Shown: positions 8,300 to 18,248, counted from the first letter of the stretch. The stretch: DNA of 64,000 bases from Ruegeria sp. PrR005 (GCF_010500245.1 NZ_JAAGOX010000022.1:1-64000), one strand, 5' to 3'. The notes: generated from the letters alone by a model not told the origin. Numbers and translations are program-made.

Positions 8300-9196
8300 T
8301 TACATCCGGGCTGTGCGCAATCCGTCGGCCAGCAGGTCCCACACCCGGCGGATGCGTGGCGTTTGACGCATCGCCTGGGGTGCGGCCAGCCAGACTTCGA
8401 GCCGCGGGATCTGCAAGTCGAACGGAAGGATTTCGACCAGCGGGTCGTGTTCAGCGATGGCGCGCTGGGAAAATCCGATGCCGCAACCAGCGCGGATCAA
8501 CTGCCAATAGGCGCTTTGATTGTCGCAGCGCACGGCGAAGTCATGCCGGGTGACGGGCCAGTCCAAGGATTGCATCGTATTGATAATCAACGGGTTTTCA
8601 TCGAACCCAACAAGGTCGTGGCTCAGAAGGTCCTGTGCGGTGGCGGGGCGGCCGGCGCGGTCCAGGTAAGAGGTCGCGGCGCAGGCACACATTTCGATGT
8701 CGCGGATGTGGCGTGCGACGATGTCCACCTGCCGTGGCCGATACATGCGCACGGCGATGTCAGCGGCGCGGAACAGCAGGTTTTCCGAGGCGTCCGTGGG
8801 CACGAGTTCCAGTTCGATCGAAGGCTCAAACCCCCGTATTTTCGAGATAATTTCCGGCAGAATGTAATGAGACGCAAAGACCGAGGCAGTGATGCGAACG
8901 GTGCCTGCGAGGGTTTGCGACTGGCCCTCGGCCGCCAGTGCAATGGCGCTCATCGCCTCTTGGGCCTGTTGCGCCAGCGGCAGGATGCGTGTGCCCGCCT
9001 CGCTAAGCTTCAAGCCCCTTGGGTGCCGTTCGAACAGGGAAAGATTCAGCGCCTTTTCAAAGGCTTGGATGTGACGACCCAAGGTTGGTTGGCTGAGCGC
9101 AAGGCGCCGTGCGGCAGCGGAAAGAGAGCCGGTTTCAGCCACGGCAAGAAAGCTTTGAACATGCGACCAATCTGTATGGGAGGGGAGTCTATCCAT
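8300..9196 (-). CDS. LysR-family transcriptional regulator
   Basis: 298 residues with a LysR winged helix at residues ~10-68 (SFLAVAETGSLSAAARRLAL, then HIQAFEKALNLSLFER) and a LysR effector domain to the end. It is divergent from the NAD-dependent epimerase gene at 9298, with 101 bases between starts, and is the likely regulator of that gene. The short N-terminal DWSHVQSFL and the effector part suggest the type that often controls small oxidoreductase genes. The inducer is unknown. Confidence 0.9.
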   Translation of the reverse strand: MDRLPSHTDWSHVQSFLAVAETGSLSAAARRLALSQPTLGRHIQAFEKALNLSLFERHPRGLKLSEAGTRILPLAQQAQEAMSAIALAAEGQSQTLAGTVRITASVFASHYILPEIISKIRGFEPSIELELVPTDASENLLFRAADIAVRMYRPRQVDIVARHIRDIEMCACAATSYLDRAGRPATAQDLLSHDLVGFDENPLIINTMQSLDWPVTRHDFAVRCDNQSAYWQLIRAGCGIGFSQRAIAEHDPLVEILPFDLQIPRLEVWLAAPQAMRQTPRIRRVWDLLADGLRTARM

Positions 9197-9297
9197 TCAC
9201 GAATGAAGACATGAAATGCGAAAATGTGCAATTTATACATGCCCGATGAATGGATATGTCCGTTTTGTACCATGATGTACACGACAGGAGACCAGCC

Positions 9298-10206
9298 ATG
9301 ACCCAGACAGTTCTGATCCTCGGCGCCTCGGGCCGGTTCGGCCGCAATGCGGCAACAGCCTTTCGCCAGGCGGGTTGGACCGTGGTCGCGTTCGACCGTA
9401 CGCGCGACGACCTGCAAGGCGCCGCGCGCCGGGCGGACGTGATCGTGAACGCCTGGAATCCGCCATACCCGGACTGGGCGCGGCAGGTGCCCGGGCTGCA
9501 TGCGCAGGTGATCGAGGCCGCGAAAGCCGCAGGGGCGACCGTCATCGTGCCCGGGAATGTTTATGTGTTCGGCGCGGAAACGCCAGCGCCCTGGGGGCCG
9601 GATACGCCGCACCGGGCGACCAACCCGCTGGGCCGGATCCGGATCGAGATGGAGGCGGCTTATCGCGCCTCAGGCGTGCGCACCATCATTCTGCGCGCGG
9701 GCGATTTCCTGGATACCGAAGCCTCGGGCAACTGGTTCGATCAGATCATGATCAAACCACTGGCGCGGGGGCGGTTTACCTATCCCGGCAATCCCGACAT
9801 CGCCCATGCCTGGGCGTTCCTGCCGGACCTGACCCGCGCCGCCGTTGCGCTGGCTGAACGGCGAAAGGCGCTGCAGCAATTCTGCGATGTGACATTTCCG
9901 GGATACACCGCGACCGGCCGGGACATTGCGCAGGCCCTGACACAGGTGACGGGCCGTCAGGTGACGCTGAAACAGATGAGCTGGCTGCCATTGCATCTGG
10001 CGCGGCCGTTCTGGCCGATGGCGGGGTGCCTGCTGGAAATGCGGTACCTGTGGAACACGCCGCACCGGCTGGATGGTGCGGTGTTTGATGCGCTGCTGCC
10101 GGAGTTCCGGCAAACGCCGCTGATACAGGCGGTGGCACAGGCGATACCACCCGGGTTACGGAAGGGCGATGTCCACCCAGACCAACCGGTGGCGGCTGGC
10201 GTCTGA
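9298..10206 (+). CDS. NAD(P)-dependent epimerase/dehydratase (extended SDR-like)
   Basis: 302 residues from ATG 9298, which has ACAGGAG before it. The N-terminus TVLILGASGRFGRNAATAF is a Rossmann GxxGxxG dinucleotide site, and V-I-V-P-G-N-V-Y-V-F-G around residue 85 is the usual strand-4 region of SDR epimerases. The substrate is not evident. The regulator is probably the divergent LysR gene. Its last 51 bases overlap the 3' end of the oppositely oriented nuclease gene. Confidence 0.85.
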   Translation: MTQTVLILGASGRFGRNAATAFRQAGWTVVAFDRTRDDLQGAARRADVIVNAWNPPYPDWARQVPGLHAQVIEAAKAAGATVIVPGNVYVFGAETPAPWGPDTPHRATNPLGRIRIEMEAAYRASGVRTIILRAGDFLDTEASGNWFDQIMIKPLARGRFTYPGNPDIAHAWAFLPDLTRAAVALAERRKALQQFCDVTFPGYTATGRDIAQALTQVTGRQVTLKQMSWLPLHLARPFWPMAGCLLEMRYLWNTPHRLDGAVFDALLPEFRQTPLIQAVAQAIPPGLRKGDVHPDQPVAAGV

Positions 10207-11229
10207 GGCGTCTTGCGCGCCGGGTTCCCCGGGCACGGGCCAGAACACGCCGCTGTCCATGACCCGCCAGTGGGTCGAGGGCAGGACGTAGTCGACCCGG
10301 TAGCGGCCCACACCGGGCCAGTCGACCGTATCCTGCGCGTCGGGCCCGGTGTGCCCTTGATCGCCCGCTTTGGCGCCACCTGTGCTGGTGGGGGCGGGGT
10401 CTTGTACCCGAGGGTCGGCCAGCAGGGCGCGCAGGGTCTGGTTGAACCCCTCGCCATCCCAGGGGTCGAGATTGCTGCCTCCGAGCAGCACGAAAGGGGC
10501 GTCGGGCAGGGGCCCGAGGTCGCCGTCCAGTAGCACCTGCCAGAAACGGTTTTCATCGCGGTTGCGCAGGCCGTTGCGATCCTCGGCCCCGTCGAACACG
10601 GGCGGTCCCGCCTGATAGGTCAACAGCGATATCCGGCCCAAGGGCGTGTCGATCGGAACCAGCCAATGCCCGGTCGAGGACAGGCGCTGCGTGGCCTGGG
10701 CCGTGGCCGAGGGAAACGGCGCTCCGTTCCGGGTGGGCAGGGTTGCGCCCGGCAGGTCGCGCCACAAGAGCGTGGAGAAATCGCGCGCCTCGTCCGCCGC
10801 GATTGGATAGCGCGACAGGATGGCGATACCGTTCTGGCCGGTGAACCGGCCATAGCCCTGCGAGTCAGCGGCGCCGCCGATGCGCCCATCGCCGTCGAGA
10901 TCCAGATCGCTGGCGAGGCCGCTGTTGGGCCGGTTGGCAAAGAGATGCGGCATGACCCAGCCCGCCTCGACCAACCGGGCCGACAATGCCGCCATTGCGC
11001 GCCCATCAAGGTCCCAATCCACGCCCTGCAAGGCAAGGATGTCGGGCTTGATCCGGGCGATGACGGCAATGACAGCGGCAACCTGTGTGTCCCGCCCGCC
11101 CTGGATATCGCGCAGCATCAGGCCGGGACCATCGCGACCCAGCTCTGCGTTGAAAGTGGCGATGCGAAGCGGCTCGGCACCGGCGCAGGTGGCCAGAAGT
11201 GCCACCAGCAGGGCCGCCCAGCGGATCAT
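10156..11229 (-). CDS. Endonuclease/exonuclease/phosphatase-family exported protein
   Basis: 357 residues from ATG 11229. The first ~18 residues are a signal peptide (MIRWAALLVALLATCAGAEP), followed by RIATFNAELGRDG, the start of the Mg-dependent EEP fold. ILALQGVDWDLDG replaces the usual LQEV with LQGV, so the metal-binding Glu appears to be Gly here. The end has VDYVLPSTHWRV and VWVDI, where EEP enzymes keep their Asp/His pair. It may be a periplasmic phosphatase or nuclease; the changed Glu leaves activity uncertain. Its start overlaps the stop of the upstream membrane-protein gene in an ATGA. Confidence 0.8.
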   Translation of the reverse strand: MIRWAALLVALLATCAGAEPLRIATFNAELGRDGPGLMLRDIQGGRDTQVAAVIAVIARIKPDILALQGVDWDLDGRAMAALSARLVEAGWVMPHLFANRPNSGLASDLDLDGDGRIGGAADSQGYGRFTGQNGIAILSRYPIAADEARDFSTLLWRDLPGATLPTRNGAPFPSATAQATQRLSSTGHWLVPIDTPLGRISLLTYQAGPPVFDGAEDRNGLRNRDENRFWQVLLDGDLGPLPDAPFVLLGGSNLDPWDGEGFNQTLRALLADPRVQDPAPTSTGGAKAGDQGHTGPDAQDTVDWPGVGRYRVDYVLPSTHWRVMDSGVFWPVPGEPGAQDASDASRHRLVWVDIALP

Positions 11230-12059
11230 GCCGTCTGTATCGCCTCGGCGTTCAGATAGGCGCGGCGGCGTTTTTCCTCGATCATCTCGGCAATGCGCAT
11301 CATCGCCAGCCCGCGCATGATCATCGAGGCCGGAAGGAAGGCCCATGCGCTCATCGTCCAGATCAGGGTCTGGGGGCTTTGCAGGCTGATCGGGTTGATC
11401 AGATCGGCGGCCATCTTGACGATGGCCGGGATGAAGAAGGGCAACAGGACGCCCAAGATCATGTTGAACCGGCCGTCCCGCTGCATCCGCGCGACGACAT
11501 CGCCGCCGGTTGTCGGGTCAAACAGCGGCAGGTTGATCCAGACGTTGAAGGCGCCGTTGCCGGCCGGCCATCCCCGGACCCGCACCGCGAACCAGAAGGC
11601 CAGCACGGTTATCAGCGCGATGACATAGGTCACGGCGGCGGCAATGCGGACGTTCTGTATCAGTTCGGGGGTGGCGCCGACGGGCAGCATCAGAACAACC
11701 AGGCGGACCGGGGAATAGGGAAAATCCGCAAGCCGCGCGATCAGCAGACCGAGGCCGGAAAACAGCGCGGTGACATTAGTCGGCTCGTAATTGTGTTTCA
11801 CGATCAGCGTCAGGCAGGTGATCATGGTCATCAGCGCGATGAACCGCATCCGGTTCAGCGGCGGCGCATCGCGGAATTCGATAAAGCTGGGAAAGGCGGC
11901 GCTGTATTCGGAGAATGTCATCACAAAGCCGAGGATCGCCAGAAGAACGACGATCTCGGTCGATGTAGCAGCGGTGCTGGGCAGATACAGTGCAGGAATG
12001 ACGACGACCAGCGCCACCAGTATTCCACGCAGAGCTGCGCCCGTGATGCGTCCTATCAC
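11226..12059 (-). CDS. Polytopic membrane protein, function unknown
   Basis: 277 residues with hydrophobic segments near 8-28, 35-55, 70-90, 95-115, 140-165, 205-225 and 235-255. I do not recognise a named family; similar proteins seem confined to Rhodobacterales. The C-terminal ~20 residues are charged (MIEEKRRRAYL), probably cytoplasmic. The stop overlaps the start of the exported EEP protein, so the two are translationally coupled and probably work together at the inner membrane/periplasm. A promoter with a palindrome in its spacer lies ~220 bases upstream. Confidence 0.8.
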   Translation of the reverse strand: MIGRITGAALRGILVALVVVIPALYLPSTAATSTEIVVLLAILGFVMTFSEYSAAFPSFIEFRDAPPLNRMRFIALMTMITCLTLIVKHNYEPTNVTALFSGLGLLIARLADFPYSPVRLVVLMLPVGATPELIQNVRIAAAVTYVIALITVLAFWFAVRVRGWPAGNGAFNVWINLPLFDPTTGGDVVARMQRDGRFNMILGVLLPFFIPAIVKMAADLINPISLQSPQTLIWTMSAWAFLPASMIMRGLAMMRIAEMIEEKRRRAYLNAEAIQTA

Positions 12060-12277
12060 TGTCCGATCCCTTCAAACTGGACAGGCCGATGCGTTGCCGA
12101 GCCTTTGTTCCAACTTGATCCCGCTTTCGCGGGTGCCTCATTTTGGCCTCATTTGTGCCGCCATTTGGTCATGCGCTCAAGCTGTTGAGTCACGAGACCC
12201 GGCATTTGGGGCGAAATCATGGCAAAACTGGTGCCTTCTTGCATCAGAAAGCGTGAATTTTCAGGCCGCTTGCACAG

Positions 12278-12305
12278 ATTAAACCACATTTAGTGGTTGT
12301 GACAA
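12278..12305 (-). promoter_or_regulatory. Sigma-70-like promoter with palindromic spacer operator
   Basis: On the minus strand TTGTCA (12305-12300) and TTTAAT (12283-12278) are separated by 16 bases. The spacer is nearly filled by the perfect palindrome AACCAC-TAAAT-GTGGTT (12282-12298). A repressor bound there would cover both promoter boxes. It points at the membrane-protein/EEP operon that starts at 12059. Confidence 0.5.
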
Positions 12306-12346
12306 TTCCTGGACATATTCGTCTTATGAGTGTGCGATTGGACCGC

Positions 12347-12381
12347 AAAGAAAACAATGCCGCACCCAAGGGGCGCGGCAT
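12347..12381 (-). terminator. Rho-independent terminator of the leuC-leuD operon
   Basis: ATGCCGCGCCC and GGGTGCGGCAT form an 11-bp stem with one G-U pair and a CTT loop on the minus strand (12381-12357), followed by TGTTTTCTTT. It lies 26 bases after the leuD stop. Confidence 0.85.
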
Positions 12382-12406
12382 CGTCAGGCATCGTGATCCG
12401 GTCAGG

Positions 12407-13012
12407 TCAGACCCAGGGGCGCGACTGGGCGGACCGAGATTCGAACGTGTCGATGGCGGTGGCCTTTTCCATGGTCAGGCCGATATCGTCGAGACCGTTG
12501 AGCAGGCAGTGCTTCTTGAAGGCGTCGACCTCGAACGGGATAGTGTCGCCGTCCGAGGTTGTGATCTCCTGTGCTTCGAGATCGACGGTCATCCGGGCGT
12601 TTGCGCCCTTTTCTGCGTCTTTCATCAGGGTATCGACTTGTTCCTGCGGCAGGACGATGGGCAGGATACCGTTCTTGAAGCAGTTGTTGAAAAAGATGTC
12701 GGCGAACGAGGTCGAGATCACGCATTTGATGCCGAAGTCCTTGATTGCCCACGGCGCGTGCTCGCGCGACGAGCCGCAGCCGAAGTTGTCGCCGGCCACC
12801 AGAATCTCGGCATCGCGGTACTGAGGCTTGTTCAGCACGAAATCGGGGTTCTCGGACCCGTCGTTGTTGTACCGCATCTCGTCGAACAGGTTCACGCCAA
12901 GGCCAGACCGCTTGATGGTCTTGAGAAACACCTTGGGGATGATCATGTCGGTGTCGATGTTGATAAGCGGCATCGGCGCGGCGATACCCTGCAATTTTTC
13001 GAACTTGTCCAT
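12407..13012 (-). CDS. leuD: 3-isopropylmalate dehydratase small subunit
   Basis: 201 residues, standard for LeuD. With LeuC it isomerises 2- to 3-isopropylmalate. The N-terminus has [20 protein letters not shown], and the swivel-domain [16 protein letters not shown] motif that contacts substrate is intact at residues ~69-84. It is the last gene of the leuC operon and is followed by a strong terminator. A DUF308 gene separates it from leuC. Confidence 0.97.
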   Translation of the reverse strand: MDKFEKLQGIAAPMPLINIDTDMIIPKVFLKTIKRSGLGVNLFDEMRYNNDGSENPDFVLNKPQYRDAEILVAGDNFGCGSSREHAPWAIKDFGIKCVISTSFADIFFNNCFKNGILPIVLPQEQVDTLMKDAEKGANARMTVDLEAQEITTSDGDTIPFEVDAFKKHCLLNGLDDIGLTMEKATAIDTFESRSAQSRPWV

Positions 13013-13151
13013 ATCCAGGCTCCTGGTTCGGGCCCGTGTTTCATGCGGGCGCTATATCTCTGATAGGGATCGGGTTTGCGCATTCACGCAACCCGATCCA
13101 GTTTCAAAGAGTCACAGGCGCGGACGGACTGTCCCCGGTCCCGTGACCCGG

Positions 13152-13679
13152 TTACGCGTGTTTTCCCGCGCTGCGCACGAAGAGCGCGGCGAAGATCAGG
13201 CCGAAGCCGTTGAAGAGCATCTCGATACCCATCAGGATACCCAGAAGGCTGAACGCCAGGCCAACCCCCGCATTCGCCATGACATAGGCGGCAAGGCCCA
13301 GCGACAGGATGCCGGAAATGAGTGTCGGCAAGAACAGACCGGTGCCGCGCATCTGGAACGACAGAATGATCCGGGCGATGCCACCAGCGGCAAACAGGAT
13401 CATAACCACCGTGGCGAGCGTCAGCGTGCCTTCGAGCGGGTTCGACAGGAACGACCAGCCGAGGAAGACCATGATGATACCCATGATGATCGACAGGATC
13501 TTGTTGCCCGCGCCTTCGACGGTGAACCCGCCCACAACCTGAAGCCCGCCGCCGATCAGCAGCATGATCCCGGTCAGGGTGGTAATGGCCACCGATGCCA
13601 CCACCGGCGCGCCCAGGACGATAATCCCGAACACGACCGATAGCAGGCCCAGCAGCATCAATTTCAGCCAGTCACTCAT
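13152..13679 (-). CDS. HdeD-like DUF308 membrane protein
   Basis: 175 residues forming about six short transmembrane helices arranged as two repeats of three, rich in Gly, Leu and Ile, as in HdeD/DUF308 proteins. E. coli HdeD belongs to an acid-resistance island, but the molecular role is not known. The ATG at 13679 is chosen because GAGGG lies 9 bases before it; an upstream TTG overlaps that ribosome site. It sits between leuC (37-base gap) and leuD (139-base gap) on the same strand and is therefore probably part of the leucine transcript. Confidence 0.85.
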   Translation of the reverse strand: MSDWLKLMLLGLLSVVFGIIVLGAPVVASVAITTLTGIMLLIGGGLQVVGGFTVEGAGNKILSIIMGIIMVFLGWSFLSNPLEGTLTLATVVMILFAAGGIARIILSFQMRGTGLFLPTLISGILSLGLAAYVMANAGVGLAFSLLGILMGIEMLFNGFGLIFAALFVRSAGKHA

Positions 13680-13715
13680 TTCCGTATCCCTCAAAAGTTA
13701 ATTTGTGAGGGTAGT

Positions 13716-15122
<1,407 letters not shown>

Positions 15123-15175
15123 CTGTCCTCTCCCGTGTTTTGATTGAATTAGCTGTGGTCATTGCTGGGACCGCC

Positions 15176-15274
15176 TTATAGGCGGGCCAGCACCGACCGG
15201 GTCGCACCGAAGAACCGCTCGCGCAGGCGGGCGCGGTCCTGAAGGTTCATGTTCGGTGCGTTATAGGGTTTCAT
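15176..15274 (-). CDS. Possible 32-codon leader frame upstream of leuC
   Basis: An ATG at 15274 opens a 32-codon frame (internal ATG at 15250) rich in Arg and Leu that ends in TAA at 15176-15178. The stop codon lies in the loop of a perfect CCGCC/GGCGG hairpin, 54 bases before the leuC start. No good ribosome site precedes either ATG. There are few leucine codons in a row, so it is not a classical attenuation peptide. It could be a small conserved protein or chance. Confidence 0.25.
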   Translation of the reverse strand: MKPYNAPNMNLQDRARLRERFFGATRSVLARL

Positions 15275-15362
15275 GAATGTCCAGATACAGGTGTCCCCTG
15301 AGTCTCGCAAGGTCTTGCGAAACAGGGTGTGGGACTGTCAAGCTGGGGGCGGGAGCGACCGA

Positions 15363-16715
15363 ATGAACAATGACATCCTGCCCGCCACGCTGGAAGAGCT
15401 GTTGGCGGCGATCCTGACCACCGGCCAGAAGCTGCTGGAGCTGTTCACGACACCGGGTTGGCGGCAATACCAGATGCTGGTCATCGTGGCGCTGGTCGCC
15501 GTGTCGATGCTGTTGTCGCTGATCACCCGGCGGTACTGGGAAGACTGGGCACGGACGCGCGAAGGCTGGCCGAAATGGCAACTGCGCACGCTGGTGCTGC
15601 TGATGCGGCGGCTGTCGCTGTTGTATTTCGTGGTGCTGAGCTGGATCGTCTACCTGGTGATGCAGCAGGCCACATGGCCGTCGCGCAGTTATCTCATCGG
15701 GGTGGTGGCAACGCTGGCGACCGCGCTTTTGGTGATTGCACTGGTCGCGCGGGCGGTGCGCAACCGCACGCTGCGGCTGATCTTTCGCTGGTCGATGTGG
15801 GTCTATGCCACGCTTGTCGCGCTGAACCTGACCGATACGGTTGCCTCGTTCCTCGACGGTGTAGCCATCGAGGTGGGGGCGCTGCATATCTCGGTGCTGG
15901 GGATCCTCAAGGCGGCGTTGCTGATCGGGGCGCTGATCACACTGGCACGGCTGGCCTCGCACGGGGCGTCGAATGCGCTGAAGCGCAACGACGATATCTC
16001 GCCCTCGATGCAGGTGCTGCTGGGCAAGGCGGTGCAGGTGCTGCTGTATGGCTGGGTGCTGATCGTGTCGATCCGCACGCTGGGGTTCGACCTGACCGGG
16101 CTGGCGTTCCTGTCCGGTGCTATTGGTGTCGGCATCGGCTTTGGCCTGCAAAAGGTGGTGTCGAACCTGATTTCGGGCGTGATCATCCTGATGGACCGGT
16201 CGATCAAGCCTGGTGACGTGATTTCCCTGGGCGAGACCTTCGGCTGGATCAACGCGCTGGGCGCGCGCTACGTCTCGGTGGTGACCCGTGACGGGCGGGA
16301 GTACCTGATCCCGAACGAGGATCTGATCACCGGGCAGGTGGTCAACTGGTCCCATTCGGACCAGTTCGTGCGGCTGGATCTGACTTTCGGCACCAGCTAT
16401 GCCGACGACCCGCATGTGGTGCGTGCGGTGGCGATCCGGGCCGCCAAATCGGTCAAGCGGGTGCTGAGCGGGCCGGGCCACGACCCGGTGTGCCATATCA
16501 CCGGTTTCGGCGACAGCAGCGTCGATTACATTCTGCGCATCTGGATCAGCGATCCCACCGCCGGGCTGACCAACATCCGCGGCAACGTGTTCCTGGCACT
16601 TTGGGACGCGTTCAAGGCCGAGGGAATCTCCATTCCTTTCCCGCAGCGCGAGGTGCGCCTGCTGGGTGACACGCCCGAAACAGGGGCGGATGCGCAACAA
16701 ATCGGGGCAGAGTGA
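15363..16715 (+). CDS. MscS-family mechanosensitive ion channel
   Basis: 450 residues from ATG 15363 (GGGAG upstream). Hydrophobic segments near residues 30-55, 80-105, 110-130, 135-155 and 165-190 precede the pore helix GAIGVGIGFGLQKVVSNLIS at about residues 252-271. The cytoplasmic beta domain follows (GDVISLGETFGWINALGARY). The extra N-terminal helices make it longer than E. coli MscS (286). It should release solutes on hypo-osmotic shock. It is divergent from leuC and stands alone. Confidence 0.92.
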   Translation: MNNDILPATLEELLAAILTTGQKLLELFTTPGWRQYQMLVIVALVAVSMLLSLITRRYWEDWARTREGWPKWQLRTLVLLMRRLSLLYFVVLSWIVYLVMQQATWPSRSYLIGVVATLATALLVIALVARAVRNRTLRLIFRWSMWVYATLVALNLTDTVASFLDGVAIEVGALHISVLGILKAALLIGALITLARLASHGASNALKRNDDISPSMQVLLGKAVQVLLYGWVLIVSIRTLGFDLTGLAFLSGAIGVGIGFGLQKVVSNLISGVIILMDRSIKPGDVISLGETFGWINALGARYVSVVTRDGREYLIPNEDLITGQVVNWSHSDQFVRLDLTFGTSYADDPHVVRAVAIRAAKSVKRVLSGPGHDPVCHITGFGDSSVDYILRIWISDPTAGLTNIRGNVFLALWDAFKAEGISIPFPQREVRLLGDTPETGADAQQIGAE

Positions 16716-16825
16716 ACCGACGTTGCGCTCATGGCGCCAAGGTTCATTGAATTGTCGTCACCGGATTGCTAAATTTACCGAACCCCAGCGTCGGGGGAAC
16801 TGTCGACGCGTTGTATAGGAGGACG

Positions 16826-16882
16826 ATGTCCTGTTACCTCATTCCGTGGCGGCCGAGGCCGTCCAGTCCGGGGCCGCGCTGA
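16826..16882 (+). CDS. Possible 18-codon leader peptide coupled to rsfS
   Basis: An ATG at 16826, just after a perfect AGGAGG (16817-16822), opens the frame MSCYLIPWRPRPSSPGPR. Its TGA (16880-16882) overlaps the ATG of rsfS as TGATG. No other SD-like sequence lies near the rsfS ATG, so reading the leader would deliver ribosomes to it. The 3-base SD spacing is short, however, and an in-frame CTG (16831) or GTG (16846) start for rsfS is the alternative. Confidence 0.4.
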   Translation: MSCYLIPWRPRPSSPGPR

Positions 16883-17241
16883 TGGCCTCAACTGACACCA
16901 CCAGCGAATTGCTGCTGGAGCGAATTCTTTCCTCTCTCGATGATGACAAGGCCGAAGACGTTGTGCAGATCGATCTGCGCGGCAGGTCCTCGATGGGCGA
17001 TTACATGGTGATCGCATCGGGGCGTTCGACCCGTCAGGTCTCGGCCATGGCCGAAAAGCTGGCGCAGCGCATCAAGGATGAATTCGGCTTCACGGCCAAG
17101 ATCGAAGGCAAGGACGCCGGCGACTGGGTGTTGATCGACACCGGTGACGTGATCGTTCACATCTTTCGTCCCGAGGTTCGTGAATTCTATCAGCTGGAAA
17201 AGATGTGGCTGCCGCAGGGCGCCAGGGCATCGGCCAACTAA
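16882..17241 (+). CDS. rsfS: Ribosomal silencing factor RsfS
   Basis: 119 residues from ATG 16882; the frame is open to GTG 16846 (131 residues) and beyond. RsfS binds L14 on the 50S subunit and blocks subunit joining in starved cells. The core SLDDDKAEDVVQIDLRGRSS, the MVIASGRSTRQVSAMAEKL stretch and the end WVLIDTGDVIVHIFRPEVRE are diagnostic. The start is ambiguous because the only good Shine-Dalgarno lies at 16817-16822; see the leader frame. It is followed by rlmH, the common order in alphaproteobacteria. Confidence 0.93.
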   Translation: MASTDTTSELLLERILSSLDDDKAEDVVQIDLRGRSSMGDYMVIASGRSTRQVSAMAEKLAQRIKDEFGFTAKIEGKDAGDWVLIDTGDVIVHIFRPEVREFYQLEKMWLPQGARASAN

Positions 17242-17286
17242 GGCGGTCCGCCGGTCCCGGTTGAGGGGCCGGAGAGACGAAAGAGC

Positions 17287-17757
17287 ATGCGTGTCAGCAT
17301 ATGTGCGGTCGGCCGAATGCGCGCCGGACCGGAGAAAACCCTGATTGACGACTACATGACCCGGTTCGAGCGCACTGGCCGTGCGCTGGGCCTTGGTCCT
17401 GCGCGCGTGGTCGAGGTCGACGACCGCAAGGGCGGCGGCATGGGCGCCGAAGCGTTGTTGTTGCGCAAGGCGGTCCCGGCGGGTGCGGTGCTGTGCACGC
17501 TGGACGAGCGGGGCAAGGTGATCTCTTCGCCCGATTTTGCCGATCGGCTAGCGGGCTGGCGCGATGCCGGGCGGCAGGATCTGGCGCTGGTGATCGGCGG
17601 GGCGGATGGCATCGACCCCGACCTGCGGGCCGAGGCCGATTTCTCGATCTCCTTCGGGGCGATGGTCTGGCCGCATATGCTGGTGCGGGTGATGCTGGCC
17701 GAGCAACTCTACCGGGCGGCCACCATTCTGGCCGGCAGCCCCTATCACCGGGTCTGA
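17287..17757 (+). CDS. rlmH: 23S rRNA pseudouridine-1915 N3-methyltransferase RlmH
   Basis: 156 residues, typical. RlmH is a small SPOUT-fold dimer that methylates pseudouridine 1915 in helix 69 of mature 70S ribosomes, using SAM. The knot region is recognisable as LALVIGGADGIDPDLRAEAD, followed by SFGAMVWPHMLVRVMLAEQL and the C-terminal GSPYHRV tail. It lies 45 bases after rsfS, so both ribosome genes are probably in one transcript with the flavodoxin gene behind it. Confidence 0.96.
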   Translation: MRVSICAVGRMRAGPEKTLIDDYMTRFERTGRALGLGPARVVEVDDRKGGGMGAEALLLRKAVPAGAVLCTLDERGKVISSPDFADRLAGWRDAGRQDLALVIGGADGIDPDLRAEADFSISFGAMVWPHMLVRVMLAEQLYRAATILAGSPYHRV

Positions 17758-17762
17758 CGGGC

Positions 17763-18248
17763 ATGGCGGGCCTGCTGATCGTCCATCATTCCAGAACCGG
17801 CGGCAGCCGTCAGATGGCCGAGACCTGTGCCGACGGAGCCCGGACCGAAGGGCCGGTTCTGCTCCTCGGCGCCGAAGAGGCCGGGCCAGATCACCTGTTG
17901 GCGGCGGGCGGCTATGTGTTCTGCTGTCCCGAGAACCTGGCGGCGATCTCGGGCGCGATGAAGGAATTCTTTGATCGCTGTTATTACCCGGTCTTGGGCC
18001 GGATCGAAGGCCGGGCCTATGCGCAGATGATCTGCGCCGGGTCCGACGGGCAGAACGCCGCCCGGCAGGTGGCGCGCATCGCCACCGGCTGGCGCCTGAA
18101 AGAGGCGCAGCCGCCCCTGATCGTCTGCACCCATGCGCAGACGCCCGAGGCCATTCTGGCCCCCAAGACCATCTCTGCCCCGGATCTGGAGACCTGCCGC
18201 GATCTGGGCCAGGCGCTGGGCGCCGGGCTGGCGATGGGGATTTTCTGA
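17763..18248 (+). CDS. Flavodoxin-like NAD(P)H-dependent oxidoreductase
   Basis: 161 residues from ATG 17763, 5 bases after the rlmH stop. The N-terminus LLIVHHSRTGGSRQMAE has the phosphate-binding loop of flavodoxin folds (HSRTGGSR). The G-Y-V-F-C-C-P-E-N segment near residue 57 corresponds to the second FMN loop. It probably binds FMN and transfers electrons, but no partner is visible. Its tight spacing places it in the rsfS-rlmH transcript. Confidence 0.8.
   Translation: MAGLLIVHHSRTGGSRQMAETCADGARTEGPVLLLGAEEAGPDHLLAAGGYVFCCPENLAAISGAMKEFFDRCYYPVLGRIEGRAYAQMICAGSDGQNAARQVARIATGWRLKEAQPPLIVCTHAQTPEAILAPKTISAPDLETCRDLGQALGAGLAMGIF

Larger units (their letters stand above)
12060..12406. other. 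347-bp intergenic region between leuD and the membrane-protein operon
   Basis: It contains the leuD terminator (12347-12381), a leftward sigma-70-like promoter (12278-12305), and a ~210-base leader that includes a small CCCGC/GCGGG hairpin near 12119-12133. No protein-coding frame is convincing. Confidence 0.5.

Noticed and set aside
15261-16700. 479-codon frame antisense to the MscS gene
   Set aside because: His/Gln/Asp-rich shadow of a well-supported channel gene.
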